A stretch of DNA of 64,000 nt from Pseudomonas tensinigenes (GCF_014268445.2 NZ_CP077089.1:4519501-4583500); one strand, 5' to 3'; shown: positions 1 through 8,648, counted from the first letter of the stretch. Made by a program: numbers and translations. The notes: generated by a model not told the origin, from the sequence alone.

Positions 1-22
1 CTGCTAATCATTGGCTTACACC

Positions 23-614
23 TCAAGCTTTTCGGCACTTCATGTTTTTCATTGACATTATCTTGCCTGTCGGGCCTTTGTGTTTTCCTGTCATGAAGCC
101 TCCGTAAATATCTGCATCATGCTTATGCACTAGATCCGTACCTTGCTGCGCCATTACTTTCCAAGTGGAATCACCATGTGTTTCAGTATAAGCGGACTAC
201 CACAACTCCGACGTCGAATCTCGATAGTACTTAACATTTTTTCCATTAAGTTTTCCTTCACAAATCCTATTGTAGCTATTCACCTCCCACTTTTTCCTGC
301 ATGGGCATTTCGAGTTTTGATTAGGCTTGCTCGAAATCGGCTTTCTTCCCGCTGCCCCGGGAGCTTTAGTGAAGCCAAGTGGGTCAATCCACTCCACAGG
401 GTTAGGAGCGTAGGCAAAAAAGTTGATTCCACCTGCGAGAAGAATTGGATCTTTAGATACGAACCGCCCAACCCCCGGATCATAGTACTTATACCGATTG
501 TAATGCAGCCCCGTCTCATGATCGTGATACTGCCCCTGGAACCGTATCGGGTTCACAACGCCATGCTGCCGCGCCCACTCCGAACGCTGCTCCGTCACCT
601 GTCCCCATGCTTTG
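23..614 (-). pseudogene. Orphan Rhs tip with toxin domain, amber-interrupted
   Basis: The minus strand from about 614 encodes the last part of an Rhs core (RFQGQYHDHETGLHYNRY, then a RFVSKDP box and DPLGF) followed by a toxin-like tip. There is no N-terminus: homology to the intact rhs (about 4430-4580) stops abruptly near 614, in the middle of the core. The tip reads YYRDSTSELW, then a TAG at 199-197, then continues in the same frame as SAYTETHGDSTWKV ... HKHDADIYGGF ... GKHKGPTGK and ends at TGA (25-23). From memory this resembles the Ntox21 group of RNase-like polymorphic toxin tips, whose members have LWWS at this place, so the TAG looks like a TGG tryptophan codon changed to amber. The entry is a displaced and inactivated tip cassette. 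Its own immunity gene would lie left of the window. The family name is from memory; the stop and the read-through frame are seen directly. Confidence 0.8.
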
Positions 615-721
615 TTTTTTATCGGGACAGACTACGTTTAATTAATTATAAAAACGCAGCCCACCTCCGAAAAATTTCTTTATCCCGACCTGTTCCACGC
701 CCCACTTTAGCGGTTACTCAA

Positions 722-1234
722 TCAATGAGCTATTAGAGGCAAAGAAGCCAATGACAGGCACTCCCCCAGACGAGATGATTTAATATGTGAGTGCTGCAGA
801 CAAGCATCCTCATATGCAATATTTTCCCCATCAGCAATATCAGACAAATATCTGTCGATCGCGAAAAAATCACAATCCGAGGGGATATTCACTGCAAACA
901 GCGACATTTCCTGACTAACTGAGCACGAGGCACCCAACTGATGAAGATGAGCGATTATTTTACTTCTCTCTTCAGTATCACTGGCAAAAACTCTGACAGT
1001 CGAATGGCCACCCTGTTTTGCGACACGCACAGCTATCATCTCATCGCCACTGGACTTTACCTGCACGGAATCTCCCTTACTCACGCCATAAACGTAATAG
1101 GGAGTATTGTCTAAGACATGGGTACCATCACCGGCATAGATGCCCCAAATAGACTCAGCGGATACAGGAGGATAACCATCCTCGCCAGGCGTTAACTCAA
1201 AGACAATCTTGTGAAAAATTTCGTTCATGTCCAT
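722..1234 (-). CDS. DUF4265-like putative immunity protein
   Basis: A 170-residue cytosolic protein with no signal peptide. The N-terminal half (KIVFEL, YPPVSAESIWGIY, LDNTPYYVYGVSKGD) and the central GGHSTVRV segment match the DUF4265 pattern as I know it, a family common beside polymorphic toxins. ATG codons at 1234 and 1228 are both possible; a GGAG lies just upstream. It follows the unknown gene 1312-2040 and precedes the orphan Rhs tip, so the toxin it once neutralised is probably not the tip downstream but one lost from its upstream side. Base composition is AT-richer than the rhs core. The immunity role is inferred from family and position. Confidence 0.65.
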   Translation of the reverse strand: MDMNEIFHKIVFELTPGEDGYPPVSAESIWGIYAGDGTHVLDNTPYYVYGVSKGDSVQVKSSGDEMIAVRVAKQGGHSTVRVFASDTEERSKIIAHLHQLGASCSVSQEMSLFAVNIPSDCDFFAIDRYLSDIADGENIAYEDACLQHSHIKSSRLGECLSLASLPLIAH

Positions 1235-1311
1235 ACACTCCGGGTGAGGAGCCGCAGGCAGACTGTGCTTGACTAACAGTCAAAAAACTTGATCTGCCCG
1301 TTAAAAACTCT

Positions 1312-2040
1312 TCATTCGTAAAACTGTTTCATAGTAGGCCTGACCAGCTCTGCGTAACCCTTATCGATTTTTTCCATTTCCAAGAAAGCTTCATCTTCAA
1401 TGGCCTTGATCAGAGTCATAAAGTGTTTTCTTGACAACCTTTCACTCCAGACATTCAGGTAGCTTAAAGAAAGCGGCGAGTTGTAAAGATCGTTAAATAT
1501 CGCACAGATCGCGTCAGGAACCTCTTTCATAATATTTTTTATGTATTTATCCCACTCGGATGATGAATACTCCCATCGCTCATGAATTTCTTCCCAAGCA
1601 AGATCTGTTTCTGTATCTAAAGGCACTTCCACAAGCTGAGCCTGAATGACTGCTTCGATTAGTTCGTCAGAAATTTCAATCTGAAAGTCATCGGTATTCA
1701 ACCAATATATTCTGGCAGACACGCTCTTTATAAGTTGAATCGAATTGGCGCTCTGACTTAGTGTTCGCCGGCTAGCAATTGAGTCAAGCTCTGCAAATCT
1801 TCCAGAAATTGAATCGCTAAGCGTCGAGAGCTTTTGGAAAAAATCGTTTTTTGTCTTACTTATTCTTTCCTCTCTAAAATCTGCATCGTAGTAATAGTCA
1901 GCATCTCCATTCATTAACTCCAGAGTCGTCGCTCTGGCGATATTCTTTATACCATCAACATTATCAGCAAAACGCTCCCCTAAGAGCTTTGCTGAAAAGC
2001 AGTCGGTGCTCGCAATAAAAATAATATGATCAAAATTCAT
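1312..2040 (-). CDS. Unrecognised protein in the Rhs tip array
   Basis: A 242-residue protein that I cannot assign to a family. It is acidic, without a signal peptide or membrane segment, and starts with a hydrophobic strand (HIIFIASTDCFSAKLLGERF), followed by a mostly helical, charged body rich in W, E and D. It lies immediately downstream, in the direction of transcription, of a scar of rhs core sequence (2074-2200). That is where the immunity gene of a former toxin tip would be expected. The gene is clearly AT-richer than rhs, as usual for exchanged tip and immunity cassettes. An immunity function is an inference from position only. Confidence 0.5.
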   Translation of the reverse strand: MNFDHIIFIASTDCFSAKLLGERFADNVDGIKNIARATTLELMNGDADYYYDADFREERISKTKNDFFQKLSTLSDSISGRFAELDSIASRRTLSQSANSIQLIKSVSARIYWLNTDDFQIEISDELIEAVIQAQLVEVPLDTETDLAWEEIHERWEYSSSEWDKYIKNIMKEVPDAICAIFNDLYNSPLSLSYLNVWSERLSRKHFMTLIKAIEDEAFLEMEKIDKGYAELVRPTMKQFYE

Positions 2041-2073
2041 TTATCGGCCCGCTGGAGCTGTAGGGATCTTTGT

Positions 2074-2205
2074 ATGATTGGTGCATGCCGTACAGACAAA
2101 AGTGCACGTTCACAGACGTAGTGCACGGTGCGACCTGGTTCTCCATCGCTTTGCGTCGGGCTGCGTTCGAAGGTGAGTTTGTCGCCGTCCCAGCGTAACC
2201 GGCAA
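2074..2205 (-). pseudogene. Scar of rhs core sequence
   Basis: This short stretch lies between two immunity-like genes. It aligns with the interior of the intact rhs at about 4750-4890: shared runs include gcatgccgtacag, gacgtagtgcac and ttgtcgcc, with about 12-14 bases missing in the middle and scattered substitutions. It has no open reading frame of its own. It marks the upstream edge of an older displaced tip cassette, whose toxin part has been lost. The strand follows the orientation of the intact gene. Confidence 0.75.
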
Positions 2206-2256
2206 GTTACGCCTCACAGCACCACTACACTGCTCCCTGCCTAGTGATCTTTAAAT

Positions 2257-2748
2257 TCATTTAAATTCAAAATACTCAATCATCATTCTCATTGGCATCG
2301 TCATATCTACTTTCAAGAATCCCAGCATCTCAAAAAACCATGAAAGATTGTCTCCCATTACAGAAACATCATCTTCATCATTTGACAGCAGGCAGATAGC
2401 TAGCCGCGCCAGTAATACGTCCCTGTCTTGAAAGTCTCGTATTGCGCCTTTCCCATCGAGTTTTGCCCACCAAAACGCAGCCTCAGCCTTACAGGTTTCA
2501 ATGGGGATCCTGCCATCCACATAGTCCTTAGCAAGACGCAAAGGATCATTCTCGCAATCAGAGAATTTGATATCCAATGCATCCACAACCTTTACCAAAA
2601 ATCCGATCTGCTGCTTAAGCGCGTCGAAATTATCTGCTGGACGAATAATCGAGCCAACGTTATATCTCTTAAAATCAATTGAATTCATCCCAGCTTTATT
2701 CACCCATAGCGCTTTAAGGCCTAAGACTTCGGAAGCTCGACTTGCCAA
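2257..2748 (-). CDS. Unrecognised protein, possibly 3' part of a frameshifted gene
   Basis: An open frame of 163 codons from a TTG at 2748; the first ATG (MNSIDFKRYNV) is at 2688 and has only a weak ribosome binding site. The frame opens only a few codons before the TTG, and its start overlaps the end of 2714-3070 by 35 bases in another frame. The first residues (SEVLGLKALWVNKAG) read like the interior of a protein rather than a start. The C-terminal part is acidic and helical. Either this is an independent gene with a poor start or, more likely, the second half of a gene broken by a frameshift near 2720-2745. No family is recognised. Its place in the Rhs tip array suggests an immunity role. 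Confidence 0.45.
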   Translation of the reverse strand: MASRASEVLGLKALWVNKAGMNSIDFKRYNVGSIIRPADNFDALKQQIGFLVKVVDALDIKFSDCENDPLRLAKDYVDGRIPIETCKAEAAFWWAKLDGKGAIRDFQDRDVLLARLAICLLSNDEDDVSVMGDNLSWFFEMLGFLKVDMTMPMRMMIEYFEFK

Positions 2749-3070
2749 CCCTATTATCTACCTCTTTGGGTACGACAAAGACCCTAATAACTTCCTCATC
2801 ACATGCGGAGTCATAAAATCCACTTTCATAAAAATCGAAGATAGCTCCACCACCTATTTTATGAAATTTATTGATTACCTCTTTCATTTCTTTCGACACG
2901 CCTCCTGCGCTTTTTTCTTTTATCTTATCGATAAATCCAACTGAAGCCGCCCCGGGATAAACAAAAATATTGGGGACAATAATCTCGCGCTCATCCACTC
3001 CAAGTCTGATCGAAGTCTTCGATAGACGCCCGGTCGCTATGACGTATTGGTACCGAGTCAGGGTGGCCAT
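2714..3070 (-). CDS. Unrecognised protein, possibly 5' part of a frameshifted gene
   Basis: An open frame of 118 codons from ATG at 3070. The sequence begins MATLTRYQYVIATGRLSK, contains an FDFYESGFYD segment and ends in a basic tail (RVGKSSFRSLRP) that looks like out-of-frame reading. If one base were lost or gained near 2730, the frame would run on into 2257-2748 and give one protein of about 270 residues. No signal peptide or membrane segment is present and the family is not recognised. It stands downstream of the YwqG-like immunity gene and of a short coding-like remnant (3186-3334). Confidence 0.45.
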   Translation of the reverse strand: MATLTRYQYVIATGRLSKTSIRLGVDEREIIVPNIFVYPGAASVGFIDKIKEKSAGGVSKEMKEVINKFHKIGGGAIFDFYESGFYDSACDEEVIRVFVVPKEVDNRVGKSSFRSLRP

Positions 3071-3185
3071 TCATTACCGTGCTAGACGTTGAACTTTTGG
3101 TAATATCTCTCAAAGATTCAAAAAACCCGGTCTATCCACGAACAATTTAAGCTTTCGAATCAGGCAAACCACGCTTAAAAAACCT

Positions 3186-3334
3186 TCAGAAACGTGGTCT
3201 GTCCCAGAGCAGTTTTACAGCCGCGCTTGCTGTCTTCATCAGCTTGCTAACATCAAGTCTTGGTAACTCGCGGTACAGCAAAGGTTTCCCGTCATGGTTG
3301 CTTAAAAACCGTTCGACTATCCTAATTGGAGAAA
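3186..3334 (-). other. Short coding-like remnant without start
   Basis: On the minus strand a frame opens after a TAG near 3335 and runs about 49 codons to TGA at 3188-3186. It reads in part RFLSNHDGKPLLYRELPRLD then VSKLMKTASAAVKLLWDRP. It has no start codon near its beginning and overlaps the end of the immunity gene. The amino-acid make-up is protein-like, so it may be the last piece of an old toxin tip or immunity gene, but I recognise no family and chance cannot be excluded. Confidence 0.25.
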
Positions 3335-3913
3335 AAAGCTACCGCACCCGGTTCCTTTTTTCGCTAAAAAATCATCATCTAGGAAAAGATAGCCCATACC
3401 ATCCGACAGTATGCCTTTGTTGTTGGGGAGAGAAGCATCTAAATCCCCGCCATAAATAGACACCCGCCTGCGCCCGCCACTTGATGATATGGGTGCCTGC
3501 AACCAAGCATCTATACCATCCAGTTTAGACGCCAAATTTTCGTCATCATCAGAGTCAGGATTCAACGAAAGCTGAACTTTTCTACAATCGATTATTTTAT
3601 TAGGTGCTTCATTCCGCTCTTCGCTTGACCGGGAATACCCTACAACTACTGCTTCGGACACTCCATTGAGAGCTCTTAGCTTTCTGTAATGTCCTACCTC
3701 TCCCTGTAGGTAAGGAATAAATATTGAAAGCCAAAAATCATCATCTACTAGCGCATCTGAAAACCATGTACCAGGAAAAGAGATCAAATGTGTAAGGGGC
3801 TGTCCATCAGCAGACCGAGGCCAAACCACATTACGCGGCAGATAGGCTCCTCCGCCTACATATGCATCAGCTTTCGTAGGTGACTCTCGTGTAAAAACCA
3901 ACTCATTAAACAT
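3317..3913 (-). CDS. YwqG/DUF1963-like protein, probable immunity to the Rhs tip
   Basis: A 198-residue soluble protein starting 19 bases after the rhs stop, with a good ribosome binding site (GGGGAG) before ATG 3913. It resembles the YwqG/DUF1963 family: an N-terminal box with LPRNVVWP followed by GQPLTHLISF, and a C-terminal GYLFLDDD ... GCGSFFLQLG strand pair. Such proteins occur as antitoxins or immunity proteins next to polymorphic toxins. Being the first gene after the active rhs tip, it is the best candidate for the cognate immunity protein of the 130-residue toxin domain. Family membership is moderately sure; the immunity role is inferred from position. Confidence 0.65.
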   Translation of the reverse strand: MFNELVFTRESPTKADAYVGGGAYLPRNVVWPRSADGQPLTHLISFPGTWFSDALVDDDFWLSIFIPYLQGEVGHYRKLRALNGVSEAVVVGYSRSSEERNEAPNKIIDCRKVQLSLNPDSDDDENLASKLDGIDAWLQAPISSSGGRRRVSIYGGDLDASLPNNKGILSDGMGYLFLDDDFLAKKGTGCGSFFLQLG

Positions 3914-3932
3914 CCGTATCTCCCCTTATTTA

Positions 3933-6900
3933 TTAGTCACAGCAGCAGTTAAGCGAGTTTACATATTGACCAGACCGTTTGCGCAGACGCCTAGCCTGCG
4001 AAGCTGATATTCCCGATTGACGGATAGCTCCTTGCCAAACGTCCATTTGCCGTTTAGAAGGTTTACCCGTTGTAGGGTCAAAATCAAACTCATTAACGCC
4101 CAGGCCTAGATGCGTTCGCGCTAAAGTGGTTTCGTTCGAGTGAATCGCATCATGTCTTGTGGGGTCAACTGCAATTGACGGATTCGCTTTATTACGACGC
4201 CTTTTATTCGCACATCCCATCTGGACCAGAGATTCATGCCTGACTAGCTCATGAACCTCTAACTGATCACCTACGTTACTACCGCCATTCATACTACCGT
4301 AAGTACCTAACTGTCCATCCGCTGCGAGGCCTAGTGGATCCGTCCAAATGACTGGATTGGACGCATACTGGTAAAAATTCATCCCCCCACCGAAACTAAT
4401 CGGATCCCTGCTTACAAATCTACCGGTCTGCGGATCATAGTACCGATACCGATTGTAATGCAGCCCCGTCTCATGATCGTGATATTGACCCTGGAACCGT
4501 ATCGGGTTCATCACGCCATGCTGCCGCGCCCATTCCGAACGCTGCTCCGTCACCTGTCCCCACGCCTTGTACTGCGCGGTCCACGCTATGTTGCCTTGGG
4601 AGTCCGTCAATTCCTGCGGCGTGCCGAGGTGATCACACTGGTACCAGGCCAACGCATCAAACGGTAACGCCGTTGCCTTGTGATTCCACATCGGGTCTTC
4701 ATCGAGGCTGTATTCACCGCTGTAATCCGGCAGCCCAATCAGATCGATTGGCGCGTGCCGTACAGCCTGTGCAACAGGGACAAAAGTCCCCGGTTCGAAG
4801 ACGTAGTGCACCGTGCGACCCGGTTCGCCATCGCTCTGCGCCGGGCTGCTTTCAAAGGCGAGGTTGTCGCCATCCCAACCATACAAGGTAAAGCCGCAGC
4901 CGAGTTCGCGCTGCTTGCGCGCGTGCTCGTTTCTGTTCCAGAGAGAGCCGGCTTCAGGACGTTGTTTGTAATGCGCGCGCGAGTTTTTGTGCAGGCGGCG
5001 TCCCAGTGCGTCGTAGGCGAAATCAACGCTCAGGCGCGGGTCTTCGAAATGCACTAGTCGATCAAACAGGTCCCACCGCAGGTCGCTGCGTTGGCCGTTG
5101 TGCCAGCGCTGGATCTGGTTGCCGCGTTCGTCGTAGTCGTAGTGCGTGCCAGCGTATTCGCGCAGCAGGTTGTCGACCAGTTTGCTGCGCGATGGCATCA
5201 GGTCCAGTGGGCGGCGGATTTCCGTTGCCTTGTCGTCGAGCAGGTTGCCGGCCGGGTCGAAAGCAAAGGTTTCCACGCCTTGACGTGTGGTGGCGCTGAG
5301 CAGTCGGCCGACGGGATCGTAGCGATAGGCGAGCGGGCCGCGGCGGCTGTCGTTGATGTCGGTCAGTTGGCCGGCGGCGTCGTATTGGTATTCGCGTTTG
5401 AGCAGTGTGGATTTGTCGTCGCTGCGTCCCAGCAATTGCTCCTGCAAGCGACCAACCGGATCCCAGCTTTGGGTTTGCAGCAGGTGGTTGCCTTGATGGC
5501 GGGCGACTTCGCGGTGCAGGTCATCACGCTCGTAGCCAACCAGTTCATGATCGTCCAGTCTTAGGCCCAGCAAGTGGCCACTGCCGTAGGTCAACCAACT
5601 GACACGGTGGCCGTCTGGACGGGTCGTGGCGATACACTGGTTAAGCACGTCGTATTCATGCCGCCAGACCGCGACCACCGGGCTGTCCAACCCCAGATAG
5701 TGTTGGTGCTCAAGCAGAATATTTCCTGCCGGATCATAAAACCATTGCAGGCGGCTGTCGGCGTTGTCGGCCAGCACCAGGTTGCCGTTGCCATCGTAGG
5801 CGAAGGTCTCGCTTTGCGACTGCTCGCCCAAGGTGGCGCGACGTTCAGTCAAACGGCCCATCGGGTCGAAGCTCAACGAGACGACGCGTTGGCCATTGAT
5901 CGATTGCGCGAGGCGTCCGGTGAGCGGGTCGTACTGATAGCGCGTGCTGCGGCCATCGAAACCGCGCTCTTCGAGCAGGCGTCCGACCGGGTCGTAGTGA
6001 AAGTGCGCGCGTTGTTCGTTTTCGTTTTCCAGGGCCGTTAGCCGTCCGAGACGGTCCCAGCGATAGCGCAGGGTCTGCTCGGCTGCGTCGACACGTTCGG
6101 CGATCAAACCGGCAGCGCTGTAGCTCCACGTAGTGCAACGATCAAGTCCATCAACGTGCGCCAACAACCGACCTTCGGCGTCTCGCTCGAAACGCTCTTC
6201 GGTCTTGTCCGGGTGCTTGATCAGCACCAATTGGCCGGCCTTGTATTCGTATTCGGTGGCGTTGCCGGCAGCGTCGGTGAAGCAGATCATCTGCCCCAGT
6301 TCGTTGTATTCCCACGCGCTGGTTTTGCCCGAGCAATCGACGTATTCCACCAGTTGCCCAGCATCGTTGTAATCGAGGGTTTTTTCGTTGCCGTTGGCGT
6401 CCTTGATCGCGGTGGGCTGGCCGGATTTGTTGTAGGCGTATTCGGTTTTGTTGCCGAGCGGATCGAGCGCTTCGACCAGGTTGCCTTGATCGTCATAGGC
6501 GCGCTGCCATTGTCCGCCCTCGGCATCGCTGATCTTGATCAGCAGGTCCTGATCGTCGTAGGCGTAATGCATCACCGTGTGATCGGCGCGAATGTGTTCG
6601 AGCAGGTTGCTGCGTCCATCGTAGCTGTAGCGATCGGTGCTGCCGTCGGCATTGACGCGGCGCACGATGTTCTTCGCTTCGTCGCGGAAGAACCATTCCG
6701 AACGTTCATCGGCGTAACGGATGCGGTAGGTGTAGCCAAGGATGTCGTAGTAGTGCCAGGTCTCGTTGCCGAGGGCATCGGTGACGTAGGTCAGACGGAT
6801 GTTTTCGTCCCACTCCAGACGCGTGTCGAAACTGCCGTCATCGGCCCATTCGCGCACGGCTTTGGCCTTGGGGCTCTGGTCATCCCACTGCAGGTTCATG

Positions 6901-8648
6901 CCGCGCCCGGTGCGGTCGGTGTAGCGGGTGATCAGGTGATGCTGGAACTGATACGACCAGACGGCGCCGTTCTCGTCCTGCGCCTGAATCAGGTCGCCAT
7001 AGGCGTCGTACTGATAGGCGCAGAGCTGGCGCAGTGGTTCGCCGTCAACGATCTGCCAAAGGCCGATAAACCGGCCGTGATCGTCGATCATCGTGCCGAG
7101 GTGCAAATGGACTTTGGTGAAATCGTTTTCCTGATAGGTGATCAGGTCGGAGAGCACCGAGTGTTCGCCGTGACGATGTTCGTAATGCAGCATCATCCCG
7201 GCGCCGTTGCGCAGCGAGATATTGCTCAGCACAAAGCGCTGGCCACGGCGGACGTAGGTTTCCTTGCGTTCGAAACCACGGCACAGCAACAGCTGATCTT
7301 CGCTGTTGCGGACCAGGGTGATGTCTTCGATGGCGTCGTAGTGGAACAGGCCGACTTTAGGCAACGGATAACTGTGGTCGCGGCCGTCGGCGCCGTAGAA
7401 CGTCAGGCCATCGTCCACACAGTCAAACCGTGTAGTGAACTCGTTGATCCAGCGGGCACCGAGTTCGCTCTGATCGTAGGCGTCGAGGCGCGAGTTGTAG
7501 GTGCGTGTCCATTCGATCGGGAAGGGGCCGGGCAGGCTGAAATCGGTATGGCTGAGGCTTTCCGAACCCAGGGCAAAGTTGATGCTGAATTCAGTGGCGC
7601 ATTTACAGGGACCTTTCTCCGGATTGGGCGCGCCTTTCGCCGGAGCCTGTTGGCCGTTAGAGGCCAACTGACCCTCTGATGCCGTACGCTTCGCCTGACC
7701 GGTTTTCTCAGGGTGGACCGCGGCGTTCTGCCCATGGGCATTACGCTTGCGCCACAAGGTCACGGCGCTGGAGAGGATCAGCAGCAACCAGCCGATCGAG
7801 TTCTGCACCGACTCATCGTCGAGCTTGCTCAACTGCGTGCGCAACTCCGGCCCCATCGCCCGCAGTTTTTTGGTTTCGTCGGAAACGGTTTTTTTGAAGT
7901 CACCGGGGACGAGGTTTTGCGCCACGCTGTTGGCCAGACCTTTGCCTGCCGACTTCAGGGCGCTGTTGGCAGCCCCGAAAACATTACTGAATGACGCCAG
8001 CGGATCATTCTTGAATTGATCGGCTGCGGCGCTCGCCTGGGCGCTGGCCGCATTCAGATCACCTTTGGCATCCAGATTGCCGAACGCCACCGCTTCGATG
8101 CCTATTGCAATCTGATCAATGATTTCTTCGCCGAGCTTGCCAGCGTCCGCCAAAATGCCCGGTAACTTGCCTTTGGCCTGTTCAACAAAATCATCCAGCG
8201 TGCCGACAATCGAGGCGTTCAGGTGACCGACCAGCACCTCGATTACGGAAGTGCTGAGCAACAACTTGCTGCTGGCCCTCATCTCCTGACGTACCAGAAA
8301 CAGCGTCGGACGCAGGGTCATGCGCGCCGCTGCCATCGACGGTGGCAAAGGCAATACGCCAATCAGGTTGATACCCAGGCTGGCCCACGCGAGCAAGTCG
8401 CGTTGCTTGGCGTTCGACAGCGTGACGATGTCACCCAGCGCATCGACCAACGCCATGATGTTGCCTACCACCGGCAAAAAGCCGGCGTAGTTCTTGATCC
8501 GGTCAAGCGTGACCACGCCATCCGTAGCCGATTGCAGCCACGCATCAAAGGTTGCCGCACTGCTGGCGACGTCCTGAATGTCGATGGCATTGAGTGGAAC
8601 GATGGCAACCTGGGGTTCACGTTTTACAACAGCATTTTCAGTGGTCAT
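3933..8648 (-). CDS. rhs: Rhs-family T6SS effector with unclassified 130-residue toxin tip
   Basis: A 1571-residue polymorphic toxin. Residues 1-345 form an N-terminal region with hydrophobic stretches (about 85-120) and a membrane-like helix (about 284-299); I see no PAAR motif. A DUF6531-like segment starts near 347 (CKCATEFSINFALGSESL), followed by many YD/Rhs repeats to about 1400 that should form the cocoon enclosing the toxin. The core ends in RYYDPQTGRFVSRDP and DPLGL, the usual cleavage region. The tip, residues 1442-1571, contains EVHELVRHESL and NPSIAVDPTRHDAIHSNE; its conserved-looking His and Glu residues suggest a metal-dependent nuclease, perhaps HNH/Endo VII-like, but I cannot assign it. 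The start codon overlaps the vgrG stop (ATGA), so the two are translationally coupled, and a YwqG-like gene follows. The tip is AT-richer than the core. Confidence 0.93.
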   Translation of the reverse strand: MTTENAVVKREPQVAIVPLNAIDIQDVASSAATFDAWLQSATDGVVTLDRIKNYAGFLPVVGNIMALVDALGDIVTLSNAKQRDLLAWASLGINLIGVLPLPPSMAAARMTLRPTLFLVRQEMRASSKLLLSTSVIEVLVGHLNASIVGTLDDFVEQAKGKLPGILADAGKLGEEIIDQIAIGIEAVAFGNLDAKGDLNAASAQASAAADQFKNDPLASFSNVFGAANSALKSAGKGLANSVAQNLVPGDFKKTVSDETKKLRAMGPELRTQLSKLDDESVQNSIGWLLLILSSAVTLWRKRNAHGQNAAVHPEKTGQAKRTASEGQLASNGQQAPAKGAPNPEKGPCKCATEFSINFALGSESLSHTDFSLPGPFPIEWTRTYNSRLDAYDQSELGARWINEFTTRFDCVDDGLTFYGADGRDHSYPLPKVGLFHYDAIEDITLVRNSEDQLLLCRGFERKETYVRRGQRFVLSNISLRNGAGMMLHYEHRHGEHSVLSDLITYQENDFTKVHLHLGTMIDDHGRFIGLWQIVDGEPLRQLCAYQYDAYGDLIQAQDENGAVWSYQFQHHLITRYTDRTGRGMNLQWDDQSPKAKAVREWADDGSFDTRLEWDENIRLTYVTDALGNETWHYYDILGYTYRIRYADERSEWFFRDEAKNIVRRVNADGSTDRYSYDGRSNLLEHIRADHTVMHYAYDDQDLLIKISDAEGGQWQRAYDDQGNLVEALDPLGNKTEYAYNKSGQPTAIKDANGNEKTLDYNDAGQLVEYVDCSGKTSAWEYNELGQMICFTDAAGNATEYEYKAGQLVLIKHPDKTEERFERDAEGRLLAHVDGLDRCTTWSYSAAGLIAERVDAAEQTLRYRWDRLGRLTALENENEQRAHFHYDPVGRLLEERGFDGRSTRYQYDPLTGRLAQSINGQRVVSLSFDPMGRLTERRATLGEQSQSETFAYDGNGNLVLADNADSRLQWFYDPAGNILLEHQHYLGLDSPVVAVWRHEYDVLNQCIATTRPDGHRVSWLTYGSGHLLGLRLDDHELVGYERDDLHREVARHQGNHLLQTQSWDPVGRLQEQLLGRSDDKSTLLKREYQYDAAGQLTDINDSRRGPLAYRYDPVGRLLSATTRQGVETFAFDPAGNLLDDKATEIRRPLDLMPSRSKLVDNLLREYAGTHYDYDERGNQIQRWHNGQRSDLRWDLFDRLVHFEDPRLSVDFAYDALGRRLHKNSRAHYKQRPEAGSLWNRNEHARKQRELGCGFTLYGWDGDNLAFESSPAQSDGEPGRTVHYVFEPGTFVPVAQAVRHAPIDLIGLPDYSGEYSLDEDPMWNHKATALPFDALAWYQCDHLGTPQELTDSQGNIAWTAQYKAWGQVTEQRSEWARQHGVMNPIRFQGQYHDHETGLHYNRYRYYDPQTGRFVSRDPISFGGGMNFYQYASNPVIWTDPLGLAADGQLGTYGSMNGGSNVGDQLEVHELVRHESLVQMGCANKRRRNKANPSIAVDPTRHDAIHSNETTLARTHLGLGVNEFDFDPTTGKPSKRQMDVWQGAIRQSGISASQARRLRKRSGQYVNSLNCCCD

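Noticed and set aside
6156..7679. A 507-codon plus-strand frame inside rhs
   Set aside because: It is complementary to the Rhs repeat region, is rich in V, A, G and F as expected for antisense of YD repeats, and has no homologue-like motif.
3933..8648. PAAR domain at the N-terminus of the Rhs protein
   Set aside because: No proline-alanine-alanine-arginine motif pattern was found in residues 1-345; the region is hydrophobic and helical instead.
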